A DNA stretch of 64,000 nucleotides. Source: Streptomyces rimosus. GTDB taxonomy: Bacteria; Actinomycetota; Actinomycetes; Streptomycetales; Streptomycetaceae. The stretch's first letter is position 1; each line of letters begins with the position of its first letter. The position numbers were made by a program, and so were the translations under genes. Where the stretch lies: assembly GCF_008704655.1 (NCBI RefSeq), contig NZ_CP023688.1, positions 7,508,501 through 7,572,500 of the forward strand. The letters run 5' to 3'. This document shows positions 32,873 through 41,139 of this stretch, in pieces. Under the pieces are notes generated by a model. The model did no database searches and was not told the DNA's origin. It saw nothing but the letters and a program-made list of their open reading frames with translations.

Positions 32873-32957
32873 TGTCCGAGGGGGGACTTGAACCCCCACG
32901 CCCGATAAAGGGCACTAGCACCTCAAGCTAGCGCGTCTGCCATTCCGCCACCCGGAC
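32873..32957 (-). tRNA. tRNA-Leu (anticodon GAG)
   Basis: An 85-base class II tRNA reads on the minus strand. The acceptor stem is GTCCGGG/CTCGGAC with discriminator A. The D-arm is GGCGGAATGGCAGAC, the anticodon loop is CTTGAGG giving GAG, there is a long variable arm (TGCCCTTTATCGGGCG), and the T-arm is GGGGGTTCAAGTCCCCC. The CCA end is not encoded. A terminator follows. Confidence 0.96.
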
Positions 32958-33192
32958 CAGGTGTCTGCCGGTCCGGCCCTCGGCCGTTCCGACATGGAAA
33001 ACAATAGCAAACGTTCAGGGGTGGTCGATCACGGGCGGACCGCGCCAGGGGTGCGCCCGTGACCAGCGGATGTGTCGGGAGTATTGCGGCCTTGGGCGCA
33101 GCGCCGACGAGGGGGAGGATGGCGGTGGACCCCCGCCGCGGTCCGGGCCCCCTTCGGGAGGACGGCGCGGCCGTGAACCATGAGGAGGCAGT

Positions 33193-34518
33193 GTGAGCGA
33201 GTCGCAGCCGGCCCGTACGGTCACCGGCGAGGACGAGGTCGTCGACCTGTGCCGGGACCTGATCAGGATCGATACCAGCAACTACGGCGACCACTCCGGG
33301 CCGGGTGAGCGGGCCGCCGCCGAGTATGTGGCGGAGAAGCTCGCCGAGGTCGGCCTGGAGCCGCAGATCATCGAGTCGCACAAGGGCCGCGCCTCCACCG
33401 TGGCCCGCATCGAGGGCGCGGACCCGTCGCGGCCCGCGCTGCTCATCCACGGCCACACCGACGTGGTGCCCGCCAACGCGGCGGACTGGACCCACCACCC
33501 CTTCTCCGGGGAGATCGCGGACGGGTGCGTGTGGGGCCGCGGCGCGGTCGACATGAAGGACATGGACGCGATGACGCTCGCGGTCGTCCGCGACCGGCTG
33601 CGCTCCGGCCGCAAGCCGCCGCGCGACATCGTGCTGGCTTTCCTCGCCGACGAGGAGGCCGGCGGCGTCTACGGCGCCCGCCACCTCGTCGACAAGCATC
33701 CCGGGATCTTCGAAGGGGTGACGGAGGCCATCGGCGAGGTCGGCGGCTTCTCCTTCACCGTCAACGAGAACCTGCGGCTGTATCTGATCGAGACGGCCCA
33801 GAAGGGCATGCACTGGATGCGGCTCACCGTGGACGGCACCGCCGGTCACGGCTCGATGACCAACAGCGACAACGCGATCACCGAGCTGTGCGAGGCGGTC
33901 GGGCGGCTCGGGCGGCACAAGTTCCCGGTGCGGGTGACCAAGACCGTACGGTCCTTCCTGGACGAGCTGTCGGACGCCCTGGGCACCGAGCTGGACCCGG
34001 AGGACATGGAGGAGACCCTCGCCAAGCTGGGCGGCATCGCCAAGATCATCGGTGCCACGCTGCAGAACACCGCGGCGCCGACCCAACTGGGCGCCGGTTA
34101 CAAGGTCAACGTCATCCCGGGCCAGGCGACCGCGGCCGTCGACGGCCGGTTCCTGCCCGGCCACGAGGAGGAATTCCTCGCCGATCTGGACCGAATTCTC
34201 GGCCCGCGGGTCAAGCGCGAGGACATTCATGCCGACAAGGCACTGGAAACCGGTTTCGACGGCCCCCTGGTGGCCGCCATGCAGTCGGCACTGAAGGCCG
34301 AGGACCCGATCGCGCGGGCCGTTCCGTACATGCTCTCCGGCGGTACGGACGCGAAGTCGTTCGACGACCTCGGAATCCGGTGCTTCGGTTTCGCGCCGCT
34401 GCGGCTCCCGCCGGAGCTGGACTTCGCCGGAATGTTCCACGGCGTGGACGAGCGGGTACCGGTGGACGGACTGAAGTTCGGGACGCGCGTGCTCGACCGG
34501 TTCATCGAGCAGAGCTGA
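33193..34518 (+). CDS. M20/M25/M40 family metallo-hydrolase (peptidase/deacylase)
   Basis: The protein has 441 residues from GTG 33193, with GAGGAGG five bases upstream. The di-zinc signature is complete: LLIHGHTDVVPA (first His and Asp), GRGAVDMKDMDA (bridging Asp), FLADEEAGG (catalytic Glu-Glu), and the late histidine in GMFHGVDERVPV. The dimerisation domain lies between about 190 and 310 (TVDGTAGHGSM). It resembles DapE/ArgE-like enzymes and dipeptidases; in actinomycetes this orthologue is widespread and its substrate is unassigned. The promoter region 32958-33192 contains nothing else. Confidence 0.92.
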   Translation: MSESQPARTVTGEDEVVDLCRDLIRIDTSNYGDHSGPGERAAAEYVAEKLAEVGLEPQIIESHKGRASTVARIEGADPSRPALLIHGHTDVVPANAADWTHHPFSGEIADGCVWGRGAVDMKDMDAMTLAVVRDRLRSGRKPPRDIVLAFLADEEAGGVYGARHLVDKHPGIFEGVTEAIGEVGGFSFTVNENLRLYLIETAQKGMHWMRLTVDGTAGHGSMTNSDNAITELCEAVGRLGRHKFPVRVTKTVRSFLDELSDALGTELDPEDMEETLAKLGGIAKIIGATLQNTAAPTQLGAGYKVNVIPGQATAAVDGRFLPGHEEEFLADLDRILGPRVKREDIHADKALETGFDGPLVAAMQSALKAEDPIARAVPYMLSGGTDAKSFDDLGIRCFGFAPLRLPPELDFAGMFHGVDERVPVDGLKFGTRVLDRFIEQS

Positions 34519-34664
34519 GGTGAATTCCCGTGCCGGCGCACGGGACTTCCCCCGCCCGGCCTCGCACGCAGTCCGGGCAATCGCCCAGGCGTGCGTATTT
34601 AGCCGGAACGAGTGAATGCCGTCATAGGCTCGTAGCTTCATCACCTTCTCCTCGTTGCAGAGGG

Positions 34665-34704
34665 TGCGGTCCGCGGCTGGGACCGCATTGCCAACAAGGA
34701 GGAA
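34665..34704 (+). promoter_or_regulatory. Leader hairpin and ribosome-binding site of chpH
   Basis: TGCGGTCC (34665-34672) pairs with GGACCGCA (34680-34687) around a 7-base loop. The strong AAGGAGGAA ribosome site follows at 34696-34704, nine bases beyond the stem. A TAGGCT box at 34625-34630 could be a -10, but I did not find a clean developmental sigma-factor promoter. Confidence 0.45.
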
Positions 34705-34706
34705 TA

Positions 34707-34940
34707 ATGATCAAGAAGGTCGTCGCCGCCGCGGCTGCCACCGGTGGTCTGGTGCTCGCCGGCGCGGGCATCGCCGTCGCCGACGCGGGGACGCAGGGCG
34801 CCGCCCTGAACTCCCCGGGCGTCATTTCGGGCAACGCCGTCCAGATCCCGATCCACGTGCCGATCAACCTGTGCGGCAACACGATTGACATCATCGGGCT
34901 GCTGAACCCTGCCTTTGGCAACACCTGCGTCAACGACTGA
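34707..34940 (+). CDS. chpH: Short chaplin (ChpH type)
   Basis: The protein has 77 residues, the exact size of short chaplins. A secretion signal (MIKKVVAAAAATGGLVLAGAGIAVA) is cleaved after ADA or nearby. One chaplin domain follows, with the conserved AGTQGAALNSPGVISGN, PIHVPINLCGNTIDIIGLLNPAFGN and the two cysteines that form the intramolecular disulfide. Chaplins are secreted amyloid-forming surfactants that lower surface tension and coat aerial hyphae. In S. coelicolor chpH is adjacent to the long chaplin gene chpC, and the same order is seen here. I use the symbol by sequence and synteny. Confidence 0.93.
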   Translation: MIKKVVAAAAATGGLVLAGAGIAVADAGTQGAALNSPGVISGNAVQIPIHVPINLCGNTIDIIGLLNPAFGNTCVND

Positions 34941-34973
34941 CGCGGTGCCTGAACCCGTAAGGCTGTAATCCCG

Positions 34974-35012
34974 GTCGGCTCCGGAGTGCGCGCCATGCAC
35001 TCCGGAGCCGAC
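34974..35012 (+). terminator. Terminator of chpH
   Basis: A perfect 16-base-pair stem (GTCGGCTCCGGAGTGC with GCACTCCGGAGCCGAC) closes a 7-base loop, starting 34 bases after the chpH stop and followed by GGTTGTTCC. It isolates the abundant chpH message from chpC. Confidence 0.88.
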
Positions 35013-35085
35013 GGTTGTTCCGGCGCGCGGACGCCCGGCGTTCCGCGGGTCATTCGGCAGGTCAATGGCAGGGGAGAGCGAACCT

Positions 35086-35946
35086 ATGCGACAGGTCGGG
35101 AAAAAGGGCCTGATCACGATGGCGGCAGCGAGCGGCGTACTGGCCGTCGCGAGCGGCTACGCGCACGCGGATGCCGGTGCGCAGGGGAATGCGGCGCATT
35201 CCCCGGGGGTGTTGGCAGGAAATACCGGCCAACTCCCCGTGGACATCCCGGTGCAAGCCTGCGGAAATTCCGCGAACGTCGTCGGGCTGCTGAATCCCGC
35301 CATGGGGAACGGGTGCGGCGGCGACGGCGGTTCCCATGGCGGCGCGCACGGTGACCGGCGGCACGGCAAGGGCCAGGGCGGTTCCGGCGCGCAGGGCTCG
35401 GCGCAGGGCTCACCGGGCATCGCCTCGGGCAACCAGGTACAGGCGCCGATCCACGCGCCGGTCAACGCCTGCGGGAATTCCGTCAACGTTGTCGGACTCG
35501 GCAACCCCGTCAACGCCAACGGCTGCGCCGCGGACGGCAGCAGCACCGGCGACGGCACCGGAACCGGTACCGACCACCCGGCGCCGAACCGCCCGGGCCC
35601 GCGGGACCCGCGGCCGTCCGGCGACGGCCCGCAGAAGCCGGGCGGCCCCGCCACCCCGGCCGATGACCGCGCGGGCGAACCGGTGACCCCGTCGGAACGG
35701 CAGGCGCCGCACACGACGGACACGGCGGGCGCCGTGCAGGAACGAGGGCCGCGCGCCCAGCTGGAGGAGTCCGCCCCGCATACGCAGATCGTCACCCCGC
35801 CCAAGCAGGGCAAGGCGGCGGGCGAGGAGGAGGGGAACCTCGCCCAGACCGGCGCTGGTGCGCTCGGCCTCGCGCTGCCGGCGAGCGCGGGCCTGCTGAT
35901 CGGCGGTGCCGTGCTCTACCGCCGCGCGCGTTCCGCACGCCGCTGA
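35086..35946 (+). CDS. chpC: Long chaplin with two chaplin domains and LAXTG sorting signal (ChpC type)
   Basis: The protein has 286 residues from ATG 35086, with GGGGAGAG upstream (an in-frame ATG at 35065 is less likely). The layout is signal peptide, chaplin domain 1 (AGAQGNAAHSPGVLAGN to LLNPAMGNGC), a Gly/His spacer, chaplin domain 2 (GSAQGSPGIASGN to VNANGC), a long Pro/Gly/Thr-rich spacer, then LAQTG near residue 252, a hydrophobic segment and RRARSARR. This is the LAXTG signal cut by class E sortases, so it is anchored covalently to the cell wall and nucleates short chaplin polymers. Confidence 0.95.
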   Translation: MRQVGKKGLITMAAASGVLAVASGYAHADAGAQGNAAHSPGVLAGNTGQLPVDIPVQACGNSANVVGLLNPAMGNGCGGDGGSHGGAHGDRRHGKGQGGSGAQGSAQGSPGIASGNQVQAPIHAPVNACGNSVNVVGLGNPVNANGCAADGSSTGDGTGTGTDHPAPNRPGPRDPRPSGDGPQKPGGPATPADDRAGEPVTPSERQAPHTTDTAGAVQERGPRAQLEESAPHTQIVTPPKQGKAAGEEEGNLAQTGAGALGLALPASAGLLIGGAVLYRRARSARR

Positions 35947-35951
35947 CGGGC

Positions 35952-36107
35952 ACGCGAGCGGGCCCAGCGGACCCGCTCGCGTACGGCATGTGCAGTCAGG
36001 ACCGGTCACCCGCGAGACCTGGGGCAGCCGGTCCTCCACCGGTCCGGCGCCGGCGCCGGACCGGTACGGCGGAGCGGGCCCCGCGTCGGCGGGGCCCGCT
36101 CCGCCGT
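35952..36107. terminator. Array of three strong hairpins between chpC and the DUF5703 gene
   Basis: Hairpin 1 has 11-base-pair arms (35952-35962 with 35972-35982). Hairpin 2 has 12 base pairs (36038-36049 with 36054-36065). Hairpin 3 has 19 base pairs with a 4-base loop (36066-36084 with 36089-36107), directly abutting hairpin 2. They lie between convergent genes and should act as an unusually strong bidirectional terminator. No gene lies in 35947-36173. Confidence 0.75.
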
Positions 36108-36173
36108 GTCCGGGCGAGGGCCGCGGGCGCGGCGGTCACCTCGAACGGCGCGTGCCGCGGCGGTCGTGGCCGC

Positions 36174-36362
36174 TCACCAGGTCGCGCGGATCTGGCGGAT
36201 GATCCGGCGGCGCAGCCGCACCCGGCGGCTGCCGTCGGGATTGAGGCGCAGGCGGTCCAACTCCCAGTGTCCGTACTCGGCATGGTCGGTCAGCAGGCGT
36301 GTGGCGGCCTTGCGGGAGACCCCTCGCGGCACATACACATCGCAGAATTCGTATTCCGGCAT
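36174..36362 (-). CDS. DUF5703 family protein
   Basis: The protein has 62 residues, very basic. MPEYEFCDVYVPRGVSRKAATRLL and HAEYGHWELDRLRL match a small, highly conserved actinobacterial family of unknown function. The C-terminus RRVRLRRRIIRQIRATW is strongly cationic and may bind nucleic acid or ribosomes, which is a guess from composition. Its start is only 47 bases from the divergent gene at 36410. Confidence 0.9.
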   Translation of the reverse strand: MPEYEFCDVYVPRGVSRKAATRLLTDHAEYGHWELDRLRLNPDGSRRVRLRRRIIRQIRATW

Positions 36363-36409
36363 CGCATCTATTGTGCGGGACCGGCCCCGGTACGGATAGC
36401 GTCTGCACT

Positions 36410-37117
36410 ATGTCTGATGCTGCGCAGCCTTCCGCTGCCGAGGTACGTGCCGCCGCCGAGGCGGTCAAAGCCGCGCTGGACCGTCACCTCGACGCGGTCG
36501 AACACCGCTCGGGCCAGGACGACCCCGCCGTCTACGCCGCGTTCGACGAACTCGCCGCGGCGGCTGAGGCGTACGACGAGCTGCTGTACGACACCTATGA
36601 CGAGGTCACTCCCTTCGAGATCCCCGGCAACGACACGCTGCCCGCCTACGCGGGGCCGGAGGAACCCAGCGCGCTGAGCGTGCTGATCCGGCGGGACTAC
36701 GCGGTGGCCGAACCGCAGCGGCTGCTGGCGCAGGCCCAGCGGATCGCCGACCTCGACCCCGAATCGGCCGCCGACGCCGCGGCCGAGGCCAGGGCGGTCA
36801 ACGGCGGTACGGGATCGGTGGCCGGCGTGGTCGGCAGCAGCGTGCACGCGGCGCTGGGCGTGCTCTTCGGGGAGTTCGAACCGGACGAGATCGCCACCCG
36901 GCACAAGGAGTTCGGCCTGGAGGAGGGCGACTCCACGCTGTGGGTGGTCGCCGCCGATGAGATGCCCGAGCCCGGGGAATGGCTCTCCGCCCCGTTCGAC
37001 CAGACCGATCCGCAGCGGGTGGTGTGCCGCTTCGACGTCAGCTCCGTCTTCGACGAGGACCTGGAAGCCGACGCGGACGACGACGATGTGCTGGAGCGGC
37101 TCGACAGGGAGAGGTGA
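36410..37117 (+). CDS. Conserved acidic hypothetical protein
   Basis: The protein has 235 residues and is strongly acidic. It starts MSDAAQPSAAEVRAAAEAVKAALDRHLDAVEHR and is helical throughout the first 110 residues. It then has a mixed segment (SVAGVVGSSVHAALGVLFGEFEPDEIATRHKEFGLEEGDS, residues about 141-180) and an Asp-rich end (DLEADADDDDVLERL). TAGCGT at 36397-36402 lies seven bases before the ATG, so the message is probably leaderless. I know it only as a conserved streptomycete protein next to DUF5703; the function is unknown. Confidence 0.85.
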   Translation: MSDAAQPSAAEVRAAAEAVKAALDRHLDAVEHRSGQDDPAVYAAFDELAAAAEAYDELLYDTYDEVTPFEIPGNDTLPAYAGPEEPSALSVLIRRDYAVAEPQRLLAQAQRIADLDPESAADAAAEARAVNGGTGSVAGVVGSSVHAALGVLFGEFEPDEIATRHKEFGLEEGDSTLWVVAADEMPEPGEWLSAPFDQTDPQRVVCRFDVSSVFDEDLEADADDDDVLERLDRER

Positions 37118-37413
37118 GGGGCGGGCGTTCCCAGGGGCCGGCTGCCCGCTCGGCCGAGTTCCGGGAGGCCGGGGCCGGGGGCGGTCTTCGGCCGTTTCCC
37201 GGGTGGTCTTTGGTCGGATCCGCTACGGCCGGGGCGGACGGTGACGTAGCTCGGGCTGTGACGGCGGGGCCGGGCGGCGCGTGTCCGTGGGGAAGCGCCG
37301 CCCGGCTTCGTACGGACGCGCCGCCGGGCTCCGTACGGAAGCGTCGCCCGGCCCCGTACGGGCGGGTGCCGACCGGTCCCGTACGGGCGCGCCGCCCGGC
37401 CCCTGCCGGGTGA

Positions 37414-39963
37414 TCAGCCGGCCAGGGCGTCCGCCGTGGCCTGGACGGTGTGCAGCTGGAGCAGCGTCCGCAGGCGGGTGGTGCGCTCCTTCGCCGGGAT
37501 CTCGGCGACCGCGCGCGGCAGCGCCTGGTCCACGCCCTGCACGACCGACAGATGGCGCTCGGCGCGGCCGAAGGCCGTGTAGACCCAGGCGCGGGTGAGG
37601 CCCTTGGCGGCGTCGCCCGGCAGGACCACCACGGCGGCCGGCCAGCGTGTCCCGACCGCCTGGTGGGCGGTGATCGCCCAGCCGTGCCGGACGGTGTCGG
37701 CGCCGACCCGTTCGCGCGGCACGACCACGGGGGCACCGGCGCACTCCAGGTGCAGACCGGCCGCGTCGGCGCCGGTGACCGTGCCGGGGACGATGCGGCC
37801 GGGGGCGGGGGAGTAGGCGACGCGGTCGCCCGGGTCGAAGCCGCCGAACCGGCCGGGGCCGGGGTTCAGCCGCTCCTTGAGGGCCGCGTTCAGCGCGCGG
37901 GTGCCCGCGGCGCCGCCGTGGCCGACGGTGATGACCTGGGTCTGCTCGGCGGGGATGCCGATCGCGCGGGGCACCGAGTCGGCGACGAGCTGCACCGTAC
38001 GGTGCACCGCCTCGCCCGGGTCGCGGGCCGGGACGATCACCACCTCCTTGCCGGGCGCCTCGACCTGGTTCAGCTCGCCGATGCCGATGCCGGAGACCAG
38101 CTCGCCGACCGGGCCGAAGTCGGGGGTGCGGGAGGCGACCTGGGGGCAGCAGCGGGCGGCGAGCACATCGGCGAAGAGCCGTCCTGGACCCGCCGACCAC
38201 AGCATGCCCGGGTCACCGCTGAGGACCAGCCGGGTGCCGTCGGTCAGCGACTCGACGAGCATCGCGGCGGTCTCCAGGTCGAGCTGGGGCGCGTCCAGCA
38301 CGACCAGGACGTCGAGCGCGAGGGCGCCGTCCGCGTCCCGGCCGGGCCCTTCACGGCCGGCCAGCAGCCCGGAGAGCGTGACGGCGGCCTTGGCGGCGTC
38401 CTCGGGGGCGCCCGGCGCCGCGGCCAGGTCCGCGAACGCCTCGGTGGCCTCGGCGACCTGCTGGGACAACCGGGCGCGGCCGTCGGCCGTGTGGGTGGCG
38501 CCGCAGGCGCGCAGACCGAGGGCGCGGGCCGCGGCGATCAGCGCGGCGGGCTCGGCGCGGGCGGCCTCGGCGCCGGTGTGCGCGACCAGGCCGCTGCGGG
38601 CCGCGGCGCGGATCAGTTCGGCGGCGGAGGGGGAGGGGGCGGCCGTCGCGGCGGCCTCCCACTGGGCCGGGCTCGGCTGCCGGACGGGCCGTACGGGGGA
38701 CTCGGCGTCCGGCTCGGGCGCGCCGGCGTCGGGCCGGTCACCGCCGTCCCCGCCGTCTTCGTCGTCCCCGGCGTCGCCCTCGTCGTCTGCGGACTTTTCG
38801 TCGCTTTCAGGGGCGACGCCGTCCGCGTCGGAAGGCTCCTCGAAGGTGTTGAGCAGCCGGGCCAGGCCGTCCGCGACGCTCTCCTCGGCCATGGCGAACC
38901 GGTCGAGTCCGAGCAGGACGCGGACCGGCTGCTCCTCGTCCTCGTCGTCCGCCGCCGGACGCGCCCCGGGCGTCTCGATGGCGTCCTGGAAGACCAGCAC
39001 GGCGCCCTCGGCGATGGCCGTCTGCAGCGCCTCGTCCGGGTCCGGTACGGAGCGCTGGGCGAGCGCGGCGCGCAGCGCGGACGCTTCCAGCGCGGAGTGC
39101 CCGGCCAGGGCCGCCTGCTCCAGCAGCCAGCCGACCAGGGCCTGCGCGCGCCGCTCGTCGTCCGGTCCGCAGGCCGGGCCGAGCAGCGCCCGCGCGAAGC
39201 CGTCGGCCTGCTCGGGGCGCACGCCCGGTACGGAGAGCAGCTGCCAGGGGTCCTCGCGCAGCGCCTCCGCCGCGCGCTCGCCGAGCGTTTCGGCGGTCTT
39301 CCCGGCCAGCGCCTCGGGGGCGCCGCCCGCCGTCAGCACCTGCCGTACGCCGTCGAGCCCGGGGGCCAGGTCGGCCGTCGTGGCCGGGTGGGGGGCGGCG
39401 TGCTCAGCGGGGGCGGGGCGGTTCGGGCCGTCGCCGTTGGGGGTCGGGTGGGTGTGGGCTTGGGGACTGTTCTGGAGGCTGCCGGGAGCGCCGCTCCGTG
39501 TATCGCTCGGGCCGGGCCGGTCCGCAGCCGCGGTCTCCGGCGCCGGGCCCGCCGACCCGCCCTGACCGGCACGCTCCGGGGACCCGGCCGCCGGAGCCGG
39601 AACGCCGCCGTTCTTACGGCCCCCCGCTGCCGCACCCGTACTGCCCGCCCGAGGAGAGCGCGCGGTGAAGAACGAGTCCGCCGACCGCTCACCGCTCTCC
39701 ACGGCTCGCACCGCTGCCGCCAGCGCCGCGGCGGTCGGCACACCACCCTGCCCGGCGGCACCGGCCCCACCGGCAACACCCGCGCCGCCCGAACCGGCCG
39801 CACCGGGTGCCCCAGGAGCATCCACCCCGGAAGCATCCGCCCCAGGAGCCCCCTGCCCCTCCGCCCCGGAAGTGCCCGCCTCGGCGGTCTCCCCCTCGGT
39901 GGTCTCCGGGCCGGGCGCGGTGGGCTCGGGCGCGGCCTCGTCGGAGAGGCGGTCGGTACTCAC
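37414..39963 (-). CDS. RecD2-like protein with helix-hairpin-helix domain and degenerate helicase motifs
   Basis: The protein has 849 residues from GTG 39963. Residues 1-200 are low-complexity (Ala/Gly/Pro/Glu). Residues about 205-300 resemble the RecD2 helix-hairpin-helix region (LLSVPGVRPEQADGFARALLG). From 456 on the sequence follows superfamily I RecD2 but with key residues lost. The P-loop is LVAHTGAEAARAEP (459-472), lacking GKT. Walker B is DAPQ at 557-560 instead of DExQ. Motif III is LSGDPGMLWSAGPG (582), kept. Motif VI is ITAHQAVGTRWPA near 764, lacking the usual K-Q pair. It is probably not an ATP-driven helicase; it may bind DNA structurally. It is translationally coupled to the aldo/keto reductase (GTGA overlap). 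Confidence 0.85.
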   Translation of the reverse strand: MSTDRLSDEAAPEPTAPGPETTEGETAEAGTSGAEGQGAPGADASGVDAPGAPGAAGSGGAGVAGGAGAAGQGGVPTAAALAAAVRAVESGERSADSFFTARSPRAGSTGAAAGGRKNGGVPAPAAGSPERAGQGGSAGPAPETAAADRPGPSDTRSGAPGSLQNSPQAHTHPTPNGDGPNRPAPAEHAAPHPATTADLAPGLDGVRQVLTAGGAPEALAGKTAETLGERAAEALREDPWQLLSVPGVRPEQADGFARALLGPACGPDDERRAQALVGWLLEQAALAGHSALEASALRAALAQRSVPDPDEALQTAIAEGAVLVFQDAIETPGARPAADDEDEEQPVRVLLGLDRFAMAEESVADGLARLLNTFEEPSDADGVAPESDEKSADDEGDAGDDEDGGDGGDRPDAGAPEPDAESPVRPVRQPSPAQWEAAATAAPSPSAAELIRAAARSGLVAHTGAEAARAEPAALIAAARALGLRACGATHTADGRARLSQQVAEATEAFADLAAAPGAPEDAAKAAVTLSGLLAGREGPGRDADGALALDVLVVLDAPQLDLETAAMLVESLTDGTRLVLSGDPGMLWSAGPGRLFADVLAARCCPQVASRTPDFGPVGELVSGIGIGELNQVEAPGKEVVIVPARDPGEAVHRTVQLVADSVPRAIGIPAEQTQVITVGHGGAAGTRALNAALKERLNPGPGRFGGFDPGDRVAYSPAPGRIVPGTVTGADAAGLHLECAGAPVVVPRERVGADTVRHGWAITAHQAVGTRWPAAVVVLPGDAAKGLTRAWVYTAFGRAERHLSVVQGVDQALPRAVAEIPAKERTTRLRTLLQLHTVQATADALAG

Positions 39964-40943
39964 AGCGTGCTCCAGTCGTGGTCGGGGTAGTGGTGCACCG
40001 GGGCCGAGATGTCGTCCAGGGCCCGGCAGATCTCGTCAGGAAGACTAAGGGTCTCCACTGACAATGCCGCTCTGAGCTGCTGCGCCGTGCGTGCGCCGAC
40101 GACCGGCGCGGCGACTCCGGGGCGGTCGCGCACCCACGCGAGAGCCACTTGCAGCGCGGTGACGGCGAGGCCGTCGGCGGCCGTGGTGACCGCTTCGACG
40201 ATCCGGCTCGCGGTGTCGTCCAGATACGGGGCGACGAACGGCGCGAGCTGTTCCGAGGCGCCGCGGGAGTCGGCGGGGGTGGCGTGCCGGTACTTGCCGG
40301 TGAGCACCCCGCGCCCCAGCGGCGACGAGGGCAGCAGGCCGACGCCCAGGTCACGCGCCGCGGGCAGCAGTTCCCGCTCGATGCCGCGCTGGAGCAGGGA
40401 GTACTCCATCTGGGTGCCGGCCAGGCGCGTCCGTATGGTCGGTGCGGACAGCTGCCAGGTCGCGGCCTTGGCCAGCTGCCAGCCGGAGAAGTTCGAGACG
40501 CCCACGTAGCGCGCGCGGCCGGTGGCCACCGCGATGTCGAGCGCCTGAAGGGTCTCCTCCAGCGGGGTGTGCGGGTCGAAGGCGTGCAGCTGCCACAGGT
40601 CGACGTAGTCGGTGCCGAGACGTTCCAGCGAGGCGTCGAGCGCGTCCAGCAGGTGGCGGCGGGAGCCGTCGACGCGGCGGTCGGCGGCCAGGACGCTGCC
40701 CGCCTTCGTCGCGATCACCAGGTCCCGGCGTGGCACCAGCTGCTCGCAGAGGCGGCCGAGGAGGTACTCGGCGCCGCCGTCCGCGTACACGTCCGCCGTG
40801 TCCACGAGGGTGCCGCCGGCCTCCCAGAACGCCTTGAGCTGTTCGGCGGCGTCGTGCTCGTCGGTGTCCCGGGCCCAGGTCAGTGTGCCGAGGCCGAGAC
40901 GGGACACGCGCAGGCCCGTACGGCCGAGGTGCCTTTGCTCCAT
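39960..40943 (-). CDS. Aldo/keto reductase
   Basis: The protein has 327 residues from ATG 40943. The AKR tetrad is readable: Asp in LVDTADVYADG (with Tyr following), Lys in VIATKAG, His in WQLHAFDPHT. The NADPH-binding end has LPSSPLGRGVLTGKYR and VVGARTAQQL. It is similar to the actinobacterial AKR11/12-like oxidoreductases of unknown substrate. Its stop overlaps the start of the RecD2-like gene, so both share a transcript although no functional link is obvious. Confidence 0.92.
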   Translation of the reverse strand: MEQRHLGRTGLRVSRLGLGTLTWARDTDEHDAAEQLKAFWEAGGTLVDTADVYADGGAEYLLGRLCEQLVPRRDLVIATKAGSVLAADRRVDGSRRHLLDALDASLERLGTDYVDLWQLHAFDPHTPLEETLQALDIAVATGRARYVGVSNFSGWQLAKAATWQLSAPTIRTRLAGTQMEYSLLQRGIERELLPAARDLGVGLLPSSPLGRGVLTGKYRHATPADSRGASEQLAPFVAPYLDDTASRIVEAVTTAADGLAVTALQVALAWVRDRPGVAAPVVGARTAQQLRAALSVETLSLPDEICRALDDISAPVHHYPDHDWSTL

Positions 40944-41093
40944 GAACCTTGAGATTACTGGCCCGTCGGCCGGGCCAGGGGACCCTGTGGACAACCGTCG
41001 GCCGGTGCGCCGCCGGCCTGTGGACAACCCGGCGGCCCGCCCCGGCACCGCGCCGTCCGGCACCGGCCGGTGACGCCCGGCGCCACCCCGCGC

Positions 41094-41129
41094 TAGAGTC
41101 CCCGGAACACCGACGTTACTGATCAGTAA
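41094..41129 (+). promoter_or_regulatory. Promoter with perfect 14-base palindrome in the start region
   Basis: TAGAGT (41094-41099) is a likely -10. Beginning about 10 bases after the expected start of transcription is TTACTGATCAGTAA (41116-41129), a perfect palindrome, followed directly by AAGGGGAG, the ribosome site of the LLM gene. Position and symmetry suit a TetR-type repressor operator. Confidence 0.65.
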
Positions 41130-41139
41130 GGGGAGCGCG

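Noticed and set aside
34561..34706. A BldN-type promoter for chpH
   Set aside because: CGTATT and CGTCAT boxes are present but their spacing does not fit the sigma factor; no firm call is possible by eye.
37450..39990. An 846-codon plus-strand open frame opposite the RecD2-like gene
   Set aside because: It is Gly/Arg/Val-rich without domains, whereas the minus strand shows RecD2 order and a coupled start with the aldo/keto reductase.
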